Source: Betaproteobacteria bacterium
Lineage (GTDB): Bacteria; Pseudomonadota; Gammaproteobacteria; Burkholderiales; SG8-41
Assembly (NCBI GenBank): GCA_016868035.1
Contig: VGID01000014.1
Location: 1-64,000 of the forward strand
DNA length: 64,000 nt
Direction: 5' to 3'
Part shown: piece after piece, positions 19,024 through 26,740 of the stretch
Layout: every line of letters starts with the position of its first letter
Position numbering within the stretch: position 1 is the first letter of the stretch
Program-made: the position numbers and the translations under genes
Notes under the pieces: generated by a model
Seen by the model: the letters and a program-made list of their open reading frames with translations, nothing else
What the model was told of the DNA's origin: nothing
The model's database searches: none

Positions 19024-20007
19024 CTATTGCGGGGTGATGCCGGCGGCCCGGGCGACGTTCGCCCATTTTTCCATTTCGGATTTCATGAACGCGGCGAACT
19101 CCTCCGGTCCGTTGCCCGCCACCTCGTAGCCGACCTCTTCCATCTGCTTGCGTGTATCGGGCGCGGTGAGCGGCTTGGAGAGGACCGCGTGGATGCGGTC
19201 TATGACCGCCCTGGGGGTGCCCGTCGGCGCCAGGATGCCGTTCCAGTTGTAGCTCGAGAAGCCCTTGACGCCCTGTTCCTGGGCCGTGGGCACGTCGGGC
19301 AGCAGCGGGGAGCGGGCAACCGCGGTCACCGCGAGCGCTCTCAGCTTGCCCTGCCGCACGTGCGGTGCCGCCTGGAAGACCTGCACATAGGCAAAGTCGA
19401 TGTTGCCCGCCATGAGGTCTACCAGATACAGCGCGGCGCCCTTGTACGGCACCATGTTCATGCGGATGCCGGCGATGGTGGCGAAGAGCTCGGTTCCCAG
19501 GTGCCCCACGGTGCCGATTCCCGGCGTCGCGTAGTTGACCTGCTCCGGCTTCGATTTCGCGAGCGCGATGAATTCCTTGATGCCTCTGGCGGGCACGCTC
19601 GGATGCGCGCACATGCAGCTCGCGCTCTTCGCGATGAGCGTGATGGGCGCGAAATCCTTGAGCCCGTCGTACGCGAGCTGCTTGCGCACGCTCGGCGCGA
19701 TTGTGAGCGGGCCCGGGTTGCCGCCGAGCAGCGTGTAGCCGTCCGGGGCCGCTTTCGCCGCCGCTTCGGTGCCGATCACGCCGCCGGCGCCGCCGCGGTT
19801 GTCCACGATCACCGCCTGTCCGAAAGCGGCGTTGAGCTGCTGCGCGGCCCAACGCGAATGGGTATCAGTGGGGCCACCGGGGGCAAATGGCACGATGATG
19901 CGCACCGCTTTGGTCGGATAGGATTGCGCGCGAACGGTCGGGACGAACGCGCCCGCCAGCAGCGCGAGCGCGGACAGCGTAACGATGGTGCTCGTGACCG
20001 GTTTCAT
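19024..20007 (-). CDS. Bug-family (TTT) periplasmic solute-binding protein
   Basis: The protein has 327 residues, with a signal peptide of about 30 residues ending VRAQ before the Bug core SYPTKAVRIIVPFAPGGPTDTHSR. The ligand-binding loops PFAPGGPTD and AGGVIGTEAAAKAAPDGYTLL are intact. The ATG at 20007 is preceded by GGGAGG. It lies directly upstream of the hydrolase gene and is probably cotranscribed with it, which suggests that the hydrolase substrate, or its precursor, is taken up from outside. Confidence 0.88.
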   Translation of the reverse strand: MKPVTSTIVTLSALALLAGAFVPTVRAQSYPTKAVRIIVPFAPGGPTDTHSRWAAQQLNAAFGQAVIVDNRGGAGGVIGTEAAAKAAPDGYTLLGGNPGPLTIAPSVRKQLAYDGLKDFAPITLIAKSASCMCAHPSVPARGIKEFIALAKSKPEQVNYATPGIGTVGHLGTELFATIAGIRMNMVPYKGAALYLVDLMAGNIDFAYVQVFQAAPHVRQGKLRALAVTAVARSPLLPDVPTAQEQGVKGFSSYNWNGILAPTGTPRAVIDRIHAVLSKPLTAPDTRKQMEEVGYEVAGNGPEEFAAFMKSEMEKWANVARAAGITPQ

Positions 20008-20192
20008 CGCCCTCCCTTCGGCGTGACGGCGTGCGCGCAACGCGACGTGCCGTCCGGAAACGATAGTCGCGCGGCAAGCGCGCTGTCAATCGCCGTGAGT
20101 TCCGGCAGCCCGCTCGTGCTCCCGCGATGCTCTCTGGTAAACTGCGGCTTCCTCCGCTCCACCATCAACCTACCATACGACCGGGGTGTGAT

Positions 20193-21125
20193 ATGCCTGC
20201 CCGCAGCAAGAAACCCGCAGCGAAAATCGTTCCGAAGCGACCCGCGACGACCGCGACCCGCAACTACGGTGACATCCTCTACGAGGTGAAGGACCAGGTT
20301 GCGTGGGTCACGATCAACCGCCCGCGGGTGCTCAACGCGTTCCGCGAGCAGACCCTCGACGAAATGATCCACGCGCTGAAGTCCACGCGCGAGGATCCCT
20401 CCATCGCGTGCGCGGTCGTCACCGGCGCGGGCGACAAAGCGTTTTCGGCGGGAGGTGACTTCTACGCCATGAAGCGCCTCAATTTCACCAACGCCTATAT
20501 GTGGAACGACCGCATGCTGGGGCTTGCCATGACCATCCGCGGCCTGCCGATCCCGGTGATCGCGATGGTGAACGGCTGGTGCATGGGCGGCGGCCACGAG
20601 CTTGCCCTGTGGTGCGACCTCGTGATCGCGTCCGAGAACGCGGTGCTCGGCCAGACCGGCGCGCGCGTGGGTGCGTGCCCGACGGTGGGCGCGACCCAGT
20701 ACATCCCGCGCATCATCGGCGAGCGCCTCGCGCGCGAGATGATTTTCTGCGCGCGGCGTTTCGGCGCAAAAGAGGCGGCGGAAGTCGGCCTCATCAACAA
20801 ATGCGTGGCGCAAAAGGACCTGCTCAAGGAGACCCTCAAGTGGTGCGAGACCATCAAGGGCCACAGCGCGCTCACGCTCCGCATGACCAAGCGCTCGCTC
20901 AATTTCGAGTCCGACAACCTCTACAGCTCATGGCAGCATGGCATGGAGCTGCTCGCGCACGTGTGGGGATCGGACGAGGCGAAGGAGGGCATGAACGCGT
21001 TCCTCTCCGGGCGGGCGCCCAACTTCCAGAAATTCCGCATGCGCGACAAGCGCGAGCTCGACGAGTACCTGCGCGGGCTGGAGAAGAACCTGAACGAGCC
21101 CCCCGCCATGCGAAAAAAGGCGTGA
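20193..21125 (+). CDS. Enoyl-CoA hydratase/isomerase family protein, MenB/BadI-like
   Basis: The protein has 310 residues, with a basic N-terminal tail of about 25 residues before the crotonase core. The oxyanion-hole segments are AFSAGGDFYAM and GWCMGGGHELAL. The region GQTGARVGACPTVGATQYIPRIIGERLAREMIF resembles dihydroxynaphthoyl-CoA synthase (MenB) and the ring-opening hydrolase BadI more than ordinary enoyl-CoA hydratases. A ring-cleaving or C-C bond role on an acyl-CoA is therefore plausible. ATG 20193 is the start; the frame is open upstream but without similarity. It is divergent from the Bug gene. Confidence 0.82.
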   Translation: MPARSKKPAAKIVPKRPATTATRNYGDILYEVKDQVAWVTINRPRVLNAFREQTLDEMIHALKSTREDPSIACAVVTGAGDKAFSAGGDFYAMKRLNFTNAYMWNDRMLGLAMTIRGLPIPVIAMVNGWCMGGGHELALWCDLVIASENAVLGQTGARVGACPTVGATQYIPRIIGERLAREMIFCARRFGAKEAAEVGLINKCVAQKDLLKETLKWCETIKGHSALTLRMTKRSLNFESDNLYSSWQHGMELLAHVWGSDEAKEGMNAFLSGRAPNFQKFRMRDKRELDEYLRGLEKNLNEPPAMRKKA

Positions 21126-21310
21126 GTCGTAAGTCGTGACTCGTGAGTAGTGGTTCGTGAATACCTTTGTCTTTGTTCCTCTTGGCGCCTTGGCGGTTCC
21201 AAACCGCCGTGAATCGTGAATCGTTATTCGACGTTTTGTTCTTTCTTTGTGTCCTTCGTGTCCTTTGTGGTTAAAGATTTTGGTTTCCTCGGCGTCTCGG
21301 CGGTGAGAGC
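21126..21310. repeat. Repeat-word spacer with heptamer array
   Basis: Five 7-mers, GTCGTAA GTCGTGA CTCGTGA GTAGTGG TTCGTGA (21126-21160), start at the stop codon of the crotonase gene. They are followed by degenerate words such as CTTGGCGCCTTGGCGG, GTGAATCGTGAATCG and TGTCCTTCGTGTCCTTTGTGG, up to the next gene. Confidence 0.65.
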
Positions 21311-21315
21311 TGGTA

Positions 21316-22521
21316 ATGGATCCTGACGACAATGGCGGCGCGTTAAAAGGGCTGCGCGTGCTCGATTTGACGCGCATACTCGCGGGGCCGTTCTGCACCC
21401 AGATGCTGGGAGACATGGGCGCCGACGTGGTCAAGATCGAGCCCCCCGGTACCGGAGACGACACCCGCACGTGGGGACCGCCTTTCGTCGGCAAGGAGTC
21501 GGCGTATTTCCTGGGCGTGAATCGCAACAAGCGTTCGCTGACCCTCAACATGGCGGTCAAGCCCGGCCAGGAGATCCTCGCCGCGCTCATCGGGAAGAGC
21601 GACGTGCTGGTGGAGAACTACAAGCTGGGCACGCTCGAGAAGTGGGGCTTTACCAACGTCTGGCTCGAGCAACACGCGCCGCGTCTCATTCGCTGCTCGA
21701 TCACCGGCTACGGTTCGAGCGGGCCCAACGCGCGGCTGCCGGGCTACGACTTCATCCTGCAGGCCGAATCGGGGCTCATGAGCATCTGCGGGGAGGCGGA
21801 CGGCACGCCGACCAAGTACGGGGTCGCGATCGTGGACGTGGTGACCGGGCTCTATGCGTGCAATACGATACTCGCGGCGCTCGCGGCGCGCAGCCGCACC
21901 GGGCGCGGGCAGCACGTGGAGGTGTCTCTCCACGAGTCGGGCATCGCGATGCTGATCAACGTCGCTTCCAACTATCTCGTCTCGGGACGGGACGCGCGCC
22001 GCTACGGCAACGGGCACCCGAGCATCGTGCCCTACACGACGTATCCGACGGCGGACGGCTTGATGGCCGTCGCCGTCGGCAACGACGCGCAGTTCGCGCG
22101 GTTCGCGGAAACGGTGGGCCACGCGGAGTGGGCGCGCGACGAGCGCTTCGCGACCAACCCCGCGCGTGTGACGAACCGCGAGACGATCGACGCGCTGATC
22201 GCGTCGGCGCTCGAGGCTGACCGGACTGCGAGCTGGATCGGCAAGCTGCGCGCGGCCGGAGTGCCGTGCGGCCCGATCAACTCGGTCGAACAGGCGCTCA
22301 ACGATCCGCACACGCTCGCGCGCGACATGGTCCGCACGGTGCAGCACCCCGCGGTGGGGGAGCTGAAGATGGTCGGCATTCCGTTCCGGCTGAATGGCAC
22401 GCCGGCGACGATACGCCGTGCCCCGCCGCTGCTCGGAGAGCATACCGACGAGGTGCTGCGCGGCGAGCTGGGCTACTCGGCCGAGCGCATCGCGCAGCTG
22501 CGCGCAGAGAGGGTTGTTTAA
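21316..22521 (+). CDS. CaiB/BaiF (family III) CoA transferase with Glu at the nucleophile position
   Basis: The protein has 401 residues. The family start LRVLDLTRILAGPFCTQMLGDMGADVVKIEPP and the C-terminal LGEHTDEVL are intact. At the place of the catalytic Asp (VDVxxxD) it reads VEVSLHESG, so Glu207 stands where Asp is usual; this Asp forms the acyl-anhydride and glutamyl/aspartyl-CoA intermediates in formyl-CoA transferase. Family members with a changed residue here may be slower transferases, racemase/lyase-like or inactive. It sits between a BadI-like crotonase and methylmalonyl-CoA epimerase. The upstream gap is repeat-filled, with no clear ribosome-binding site beyond GAGAG. Confidence 0.82.
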   Translation: MDPDDNGGALKGLRVLDLTRILAGPFCTQMLGDMGADVVKIEPPGTGDDTRTWGPPFVGKESAYFLGVNRNKRSLTLNMAVKPGQEILAALIGKSDVLVENYKLGTLEKWGFTNVWLEQHAPRLIRCSITGYGSSGPNARLPGYDFILQAESGLMSICGEADGTPTKYGVAIVDVVTGLYACNTILAALAARSRTGRGQHVEVSLHESGIAMLINVASNYLVSGRDARRYGNGHPSIVPYTTYPTADGLMAVAVGNDAQFARFAETVGHAEWARDERFATNPARVTNRETIDALIASALEADRTASWIGKLRAAGVPCGPINSVEQALNDPHTLARDMVRTVQHPAVGELKMVGIPFRLNGTPATIRRAPPLLGEHTDEVLRGELGYSAERIAQLRAERVV

Positions 22522-22523
22522 TA

Positions 22524-22597
22524 GACAGGATTAACAAGATTTACAAGATGATGCCTAGGGTTTTTGATCTGATCCTGTTAATCATGTAAATCCTGTC
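22524..22597. repeat. 74-bp inverted repeat of 9-mers (GACAGGATTAACA type)
   Basis: The left arm GACAGGATTAACAAGATTTACA and the right arm, whose reverse complement reads GACAGGATTTACATGATTA, are built from 9-base words (ACAGGATTA, ACAAGATTT). The arms enclose about 20 bases. The whole folds as a hairpin directly after the CoA-transferase stop. It could act as a terminator-like structure before the epimerase gene. Confidence 0.75.
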
Positions 22598-22639
22598 CAT
22601 TTGCTTTTGACGTTAGCGGTTTTTTCGGCGAGGGTAGCG

Positions 22640-23053
22640 ATGATTACTGGGTTGAGTCACGTGTCCATTGCCGTGCCCGATCTCGAGGCGGCGGCGAAAC
22701 GGTTGCGGGAGGTGTACGGCCTCGCCGTCGGGGAAGCCCGCGTGAACGAGCAGCAGGGCGTGCGGCTCGCGTACGTGGAGCTTCCGAACGCGTGCATCGA
22801 GCTGATCGCTCCCGCGCGCCCGGACTCGCCGATCTCCAAGTTCCTGGAGAGGAACCCCGCGGGCGGCATACATCATTTCTGCCTCAATGTGGACGATGTT
22901 CCGGCCACGAGCGCGGGAATTGCGCAGAAGGGCGTACGCATGCTCGGCGAGGGCAAGGACAGCCGCAACGTGCACGGCGAGCGCATCGCGTTCATACATC
23001 CGAAGGACTTCCTGGGCGCGCTGGTCGAGCTGGAGGAGCACAAGAACCGGTGA
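22640..23053 (+). CDS. mce: Methylmalonyl-CoA epimerase (VOC superfamily)
   Basis: The protein has 137 residues, with two beta-alpha-beta-beta-beta modules of the vicinal-oxygen-chelate fold. Metal ligands can be placed at His7 (GLSHVSIAV), His78 or His79 (GGIHHFCLNVDD) and Glu130 (LVELEEHK). It interconverts (2S)- and (2R)-methylmalonyl-CoA, linking propionyl-CoA carboxylation to the mutase, a copy of which lies at 289-2348. ATG 22640 has GAGGG upstream; the frame upstream of it runs into the repeat element. Epimerase-like VOC proteins acting on ethylmalonyl-CoA look the same, so substrate range is open. Confidence 0.85.
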   Translation: MITGLSHVSIAVPDLEAAAKRLREVYGLAVGEARVNEQQGVRLAYVELPNACIELIAPARPDSPISKFLERNPAGGIHHFCLNVDDVPATSAGIAQKGVRMLGEGKDSRNVHGERIAFIHPKDFLGALVELEEHKNR

Positions 23054-23079
23054 TGAGTGAGTGATGAGTGAGAACGACC

Positions 23080-24150
23080 ATGGCTGACGTTGCGGCACCG
23101 CTGCGCGTCTCCGCGCAGAAACTCGAGGCCTTCATCGCGCGCGCGCTCCAGGCCGTGGAGATCTCGGAGCGCGAGGCGAAGTGCATCGCCGAGCTCATGG
23201 TGCGCGCTGATGTGCAGGGCTCCGAGGGCCACGGCGTGTTCCGGCTCCCCCAGTACATCCGCCGCATCCAGGGCGGCGCGGTCAACGTGAAGCCCGGGAT
23301 CCGCGTCGCGCGTGAGGCCGCGGCCATGGCGCTGGTGGACGGCGACAACGGCATGGGGCATCTCGTGATGCGCTACGCGACCGAGCGCGCGATCGAAAAG
23401 GCGAAGACCGCGGGCGTCGCCTGGGTGGGAGCGAAGTGGAGCAACCATGCCGGCCCCGCATCCCTTTATGCAACGATGCCGCTCGAGCACGACATGATCG
23501 GGCTCTACCTCGCGGTGGGCAACGCCAATCACCTGCCGCCGTGGGGCGGGCTCGACATGCTGCTCTCGACGAACCCGATCGCAGTGGCGATCCCCGCGGG
23601 CGAGGAGCCGGCGATTGTGCTCGACATGGCCACGACGGTGGCCGCCTACGGCAAGGTCAAGACCAAGGCGCAGCGCGGCGAGACGATGCCGGAGGGCTGG
23701 ATGATGGACCGCGAGGGCCGCCCGCTCACCGATCCGAGACGCGCCAACGAGGGATTCCTGCTGCCGATCGGCGGCTACAAGGGCTACGGGCTCGCGCTCG
23801 TCATCGGGCTGCTCGCGGGAACGCTGAACGGCGCCGCGATGGGCAAGGACGTGGTGGACTTCAACGCCGACGACGTGACGGCCACCAACACCGGCCACGT
23901 CATCGTCGCGATCAACGTGGAAGCGTTCCAGCCGGTAGCGGAGTTCAAGAAGAACGTGGACGCGCTGATCCGCGACATCCGGGCCTCCAGGCGCCTGCCG
24001 GGCGTGGACCGCGTGCGCCTGCCGGGCGAAGGCAGCCACGCCGCGCGCGCCGACCGGTTGAAGAACGGCGTGCCCCTGCCCGCGCCGCTCGCCGCGGCCC
24101 TGAAGGAACTTGCCGCGGAGCTGAAGATCGCCCCGCTGAAATTGCGGTGA
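23080..24150 (+). CDS. Ldh/malate dehydrogenase-2 family NAD(P)-dependent oxidoreductase
   Basis: The protein has 356 residues and belongs to the non-Rossmann Ldh_2 family (sulfolactate, ureidoglycolate, malate and delta-piperideine-2-carboxylate dehydrogenases). The typical start motif HGVFRLPQYIRRIQGG, the conserved His in the NHAGPAS segment, and the nucleotide-contact region DMATTVAAYGKVK plus LPIGGYKGYGLAL are visible. It would oxidise a 2-hydroxy acid or reduce the 2-oxo acid. ATG 23080 is used; GTG 23068 is possible. A GTGATGAGTGA-type repeat fills the short gap before it. The stop overlaps the GTG of the next gene. Confidence 0.85.
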   Translation: MADVAAPLRVSAQKLEAFIARALQAVEISEREAKCIAELMVRADVQGSEGHGVFRLPQYIRRIQGGAVNVKPGIRVAREAAAMALVDGDNGMGHLVMRYATERAIEKAKTAGVAWVGAKWSNHAGPASLYATMPLEHDMIGLYLAVGNANHLPPWGGLDMLLSTNPIAVAIPAGEEPAIVLDMATTVAAYGKVKTKAQRGETMPEGWMMDREGRPLTDPRRANEGFLLPIGGYKGYGLALVIGLLAGTLNGAAMGKDVVDFNADDVTATNTGHVIVAINVEAFQPVAEFKKNVDALIRDIRASRRLPGVDRVRLPGEGSHAARADRLKNGVPLPAPLAAALKELAAELKIAPLKLR

Positions 24151-25223
24151 CCAGTAGTGACCCTGCGAACGCTGAGACTTACCCAGTGACCGGTGACCCG
24201 ACCCCGGCTTCCGACTCACGGTACACGGCTCGCCGGCTGCGCTGGATCGCGCGTGTGCTCTTCTGGGGCACGCTCGCTGCGGGGAGTGCCTGGCTGTCCT
24301 CGTATATGGTGACGGTTCCGGGAACCTCCTATTCCGGCCCGCTCAAACCGCTCTCGGACGAGGAGCGGCTGATGGCGGAGACCCTGCGCCGCCACGTCGT
24401 CGCGATCGCGAGCCGCGAGCACAACGTGTGGCGGATGCCCGCGTTCGAGGAAGCGGCGCAGTATATAGAGAAGGCGTTCGCGGGCCTGGGCTACCCGGTT
24501 ACGGCGCATCGCTTCCTCTCCGGTGACGCCGAAGTGCGCAACATCGAGGTGGAGGTGAAAGGTGCCGCGCGCGCGACCGAGATCATCGTGACAGGCGCGC
24601 ACTACGACTCGGTGATCGGCGCGGTGGGCGCAAACGACAACGGGTCCGGGGTGGCGGCGGTGATCGAGCTCGCGCGGCTCTTCCGCGAGGCGAGACCCGC
24701 GCGCACGCTGCGGTTCGTGGCCTTCGCCAACGAGGAGCCGCCGTTCTTCCAGAGCAACGAGATGGGCAGCCGCGTCTACGCGCGGGACGCGAAGAAGCGC
24801 AACGAGAACATCGTCGCGATGTTCTCGCTCGAGACGATCGGCTACTACTCCGACCGCCCCGGGAGCCAGCGCTATCCCTTCCCGCTGAGTTTCTTCTATC
24901 CCTCGACCGGCAACTTCATCGCGTTCGTGTCGAACCTCGCCTCGCGCCCGCTGCTGCACGAGGCGCTCGCGAGCTTCCGCCGCCACGCGGAGTTTCCCTC
25001 GGAGGGCGTTGCCGCGCCGGCGTTCATTCCCGGCGTGGACTGGTCGGACCAGTGGTCGTTCTGGAAGGAAGGCTACCCGGCGCTGATGGTGACCGACACG
25101 GCTCCGTACCGCTACCCCTACTACCACACGATGCAGGACACGCCGGACAAGGTAGACTACGAGCGGCTCGCGCGCGTGGTCACGGGCCTCTACCGGATGC
25201 TGCGGGAGCTGGCCCAGGAATAG
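24147..25223 (+). CDS. M28-family zinc aminopeptidase, membrane-anchored
   Basis: The protein has 358 residues. One transmembrane segment near residues 32-52 (WIARVLFWGTLAAGSAWLSSYMV) places the catalytic domain in the periplasm. Zinc ligands of the M28 family are visible: His in GAHYDSV, Asp in ANDNGSGVA, Glu pair in ANEEPPFF, a ligand in SLETIGY and His in YYHTMQDTPDK. GTG 24147 overlaps the previous stop; GTG 24186 is an alternative. The first 25 residues are encoded by GTGACC/ACTCACGG-type repeat words, so the original start may have lain closer to the membrane segment. Confidence 0.83.
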   Translation: MTSSDPANAETYPVTGDPTPASDSRYTARRLRWIARVLFWGTLAAGSAWLSSYMVTVPGTSYSGPLKPLSDEERLMAETLRRHVVAIASREHNVWRMPAFEEAAQYIEKAFAGLGYPVTAHRFLSGDAEVRNIEVEVKGAARATEIIVTGAHYDSVIGAVGANDNGSGVAAVIELARLFREARPARTLRFVAFANEEPPFFQSNEMGSRVYARDAKKRNENIVAMFSLETIGYYSDRPGSQRYPFPLSFFYPSTGNFIAFVSNLASRPLLHEALASFRRHAEFPSEGVAAPAFIPGVDWSDQWSFWKEGYPALMVTDTAPYRYPYYHTMQDTPDKVDYERLARVVTGLYRMLRELAQE

Positions 25224-25251
25224 GGAATGCGGAATCGGGAATGGGAAATGG
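25223..25251. repeat. Heptamer array (GGGAATG)
   Basis: GGGAATG CGGAATC GGGAATG GGAAATG G begins at the last base of the M28 peptidase stop codon. Confidence 0.7.
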
Positions 25252-25316
25252 CAAGAACGGCGCTTGTGCGCGCCGGTACCGGATAGAATTCCAGTCGGAA
25301 TCGAAAGGGGCGGGAT

Positions 25317-25739
25317 ATGGGAACGATGCCGAAGACCGTGCGCGAGGTGATGCAGGCTCCGGTGCACACGCTGCAGCGCAACGACAAGCTGTCGGTCGCC
25401 GACGAGCTGATGAAGCAGGAGCGCGTCCGCCACCTGCCGGTGCTGGACGAGGACGGGAATCTCGCCGGGATCGTCTCTCAGCGCGATCTCTTCCGGGGCG
25501 CGCTGCTGCGCGCGCTCGGCTACGGCAGCCGCGCCGAGGAGCAGATGCTGCGCACGGTGCTGGTGAAGGAGGCGATGAGCGAGCCGGTGCGCACCGCCTC
25601 GCCCGACACCTCCGTGCGCGAGGCGGCGCGGTTGATGCTCGACCACCGCGTCGGGTGCCTGCCGGTCGTCGAGAACGGCAAGCTCGTCGGGATCATCTCC
25701 GAGAGCGACATGACGCGGCTCGTCGCGGAGGGCGGTTGA
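25317..25739 (+). CDS. Tandem CBS-domain protein
   Basis: The protein has 140 residues and consists of one CBS pair: residues 7-60 (VREVMQAPVHTLQRNDKLSVADELM) and 80-138 (VKEAMSEPVRTASPDTSVREAARLML), each ending in the GIVS/GIIS-x-SD or RD motif. Such proteins sense adenine nucleotides. There is no attached catalytic domain. The likely start ATG 25317 follows GGGGCGGG. No partner gene is evident. Confidence 0.85.
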   Translation: MGTMPKTVREVMQAPVHTLQRNDKLSVADELMKQERVRHLPVLDEDGNLAGIVSQRDLFRGALLRALGYGSRAEEQMLRTVLVKEAMSEPVRTASPDTSVREAARLMLDHRVGCLPVVENGKLVGIISESDMTRLVAEGG

Positions 25740-26020
25740 CGCGCGAAGGACCGCCATAGCTGTACCAGGACTGTGGGATTCGCAAAAGTTGCGTTCTTCC
25801 CTGCCAAGTCTGCATCGAGGACCCCGGTGGCCAGCAAACGCGTTCGAGCGCCACCACGTCGCACGCGGTGACGTCGTTGACTTCCGCATGAATACGGAAA
25901 GCTTACCACGCCAGAGCAAGAAAATGCCGGCCAGAATTTCTGGGAAGCGCAACAATGCATTGCCCGGGGCGGGCCGGCCTGTTATCGTTTAACGGTATTC
26001 GAGAACAAAAGGGCACGACG

Positions 26021-26626
26021 ATGAAGCTGGTTGCAGGCATGGCGCTCGCGGGCGTGCTGCTCCTCGCATCGGGCGCGCACGCCGCCGGCGCGGCGACGGC
26101 ACCCGACGCTCTGGTGCGCAGCACCGTGGACGAGGTGCTGGCCGTCATCAAGAAGACCAAGGATCCGAAGGCGCTCGTGGAGCTTGCCGAGAAGAAAGTA
26201 GTGACCCACTTCGACTTCAGGACCATGACGCGGCTTGCGATGGGGCGCTCGTGGGCGCAGGCGAACTCCGCGCAGCAGCAGGCGCTCGAGCGCGCCTTCC
26301 GCACGCTGCTCGTGCGCACCTACACCACGGCGCTCTCCCAGACCACCGCCGAGTCGAAGGTGGACGTGCGGCCGGTCACGATGAAGCCGGGCGACACCGA
26401 GGTGGTGGTGACGACATTCGCGTCCGAGGCCGGGCGCAAGCCCATCCAGATCGACTACCGCATGGCGCGGACCGACGGCAGCTGGAAGGTGTACGACGTG
26501 GTCGTCGAGAACCTGAGCCTCGTCATCAACTACCGGGGCTCGTTCCAGTCGGAGATTTCGCGCTCCGGGATCGACGGGCTGATCCGGACCATCGAGGAGA
26601 AGAACAAGAAGCTCGCGGAAGGCTGA
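26021..26626 (+). CDS. MlaC/Ttg2D-like periplasmic phospholipid-binding protein
   Basis: The protein has 201 residues, with a signal peptide of about 23 residues ending SGAHAAGA. The mature part shows the Tol_Tol_Ttg2 family pattern: VVTHFDFRTMTRLAMGRSWAQA, FRTLLVRTYTTAL, and the C-terminal VYDVVVENLSLVINYRGSFQSEI. The family shuttles phospholipids between membranes with the Mla ABC transporter, whose other genes are not nearby; a stand-alone hopanoid- or lipid-binding role is also possible. ATG 26021 is chosen for the signal peptide. Confidence 0.85.
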   Translation: MKLVAGMALAGVLLLASGAHAAGAATAPDALVRSTVDEVLAVIKKTKDPKALVELAEKKVVTHFDFRTMTRLAMGRSWAQANSAQQQALERAFRTLLVRTYTTALSQTTAESKVDVRPVTMKPGDTEVVVTTFASEAGRKPIQIDYRMARTDGSWKVYDVVVENLSLVINYRGSFQSEISRSGIDGLIRTIEEKNKKLAEG

Positions 26627-26740
26627 GCGCAAGCCCGCGCGCTGGCGTCATCCTCGCGTGTCGGTGTCACGTTCGCTCCGCGTTTTTTCTGGAATCACGC
26701 TGCTCCGGCCATGGTGCCGGAGCCCACGCAGTGTTTGGTC

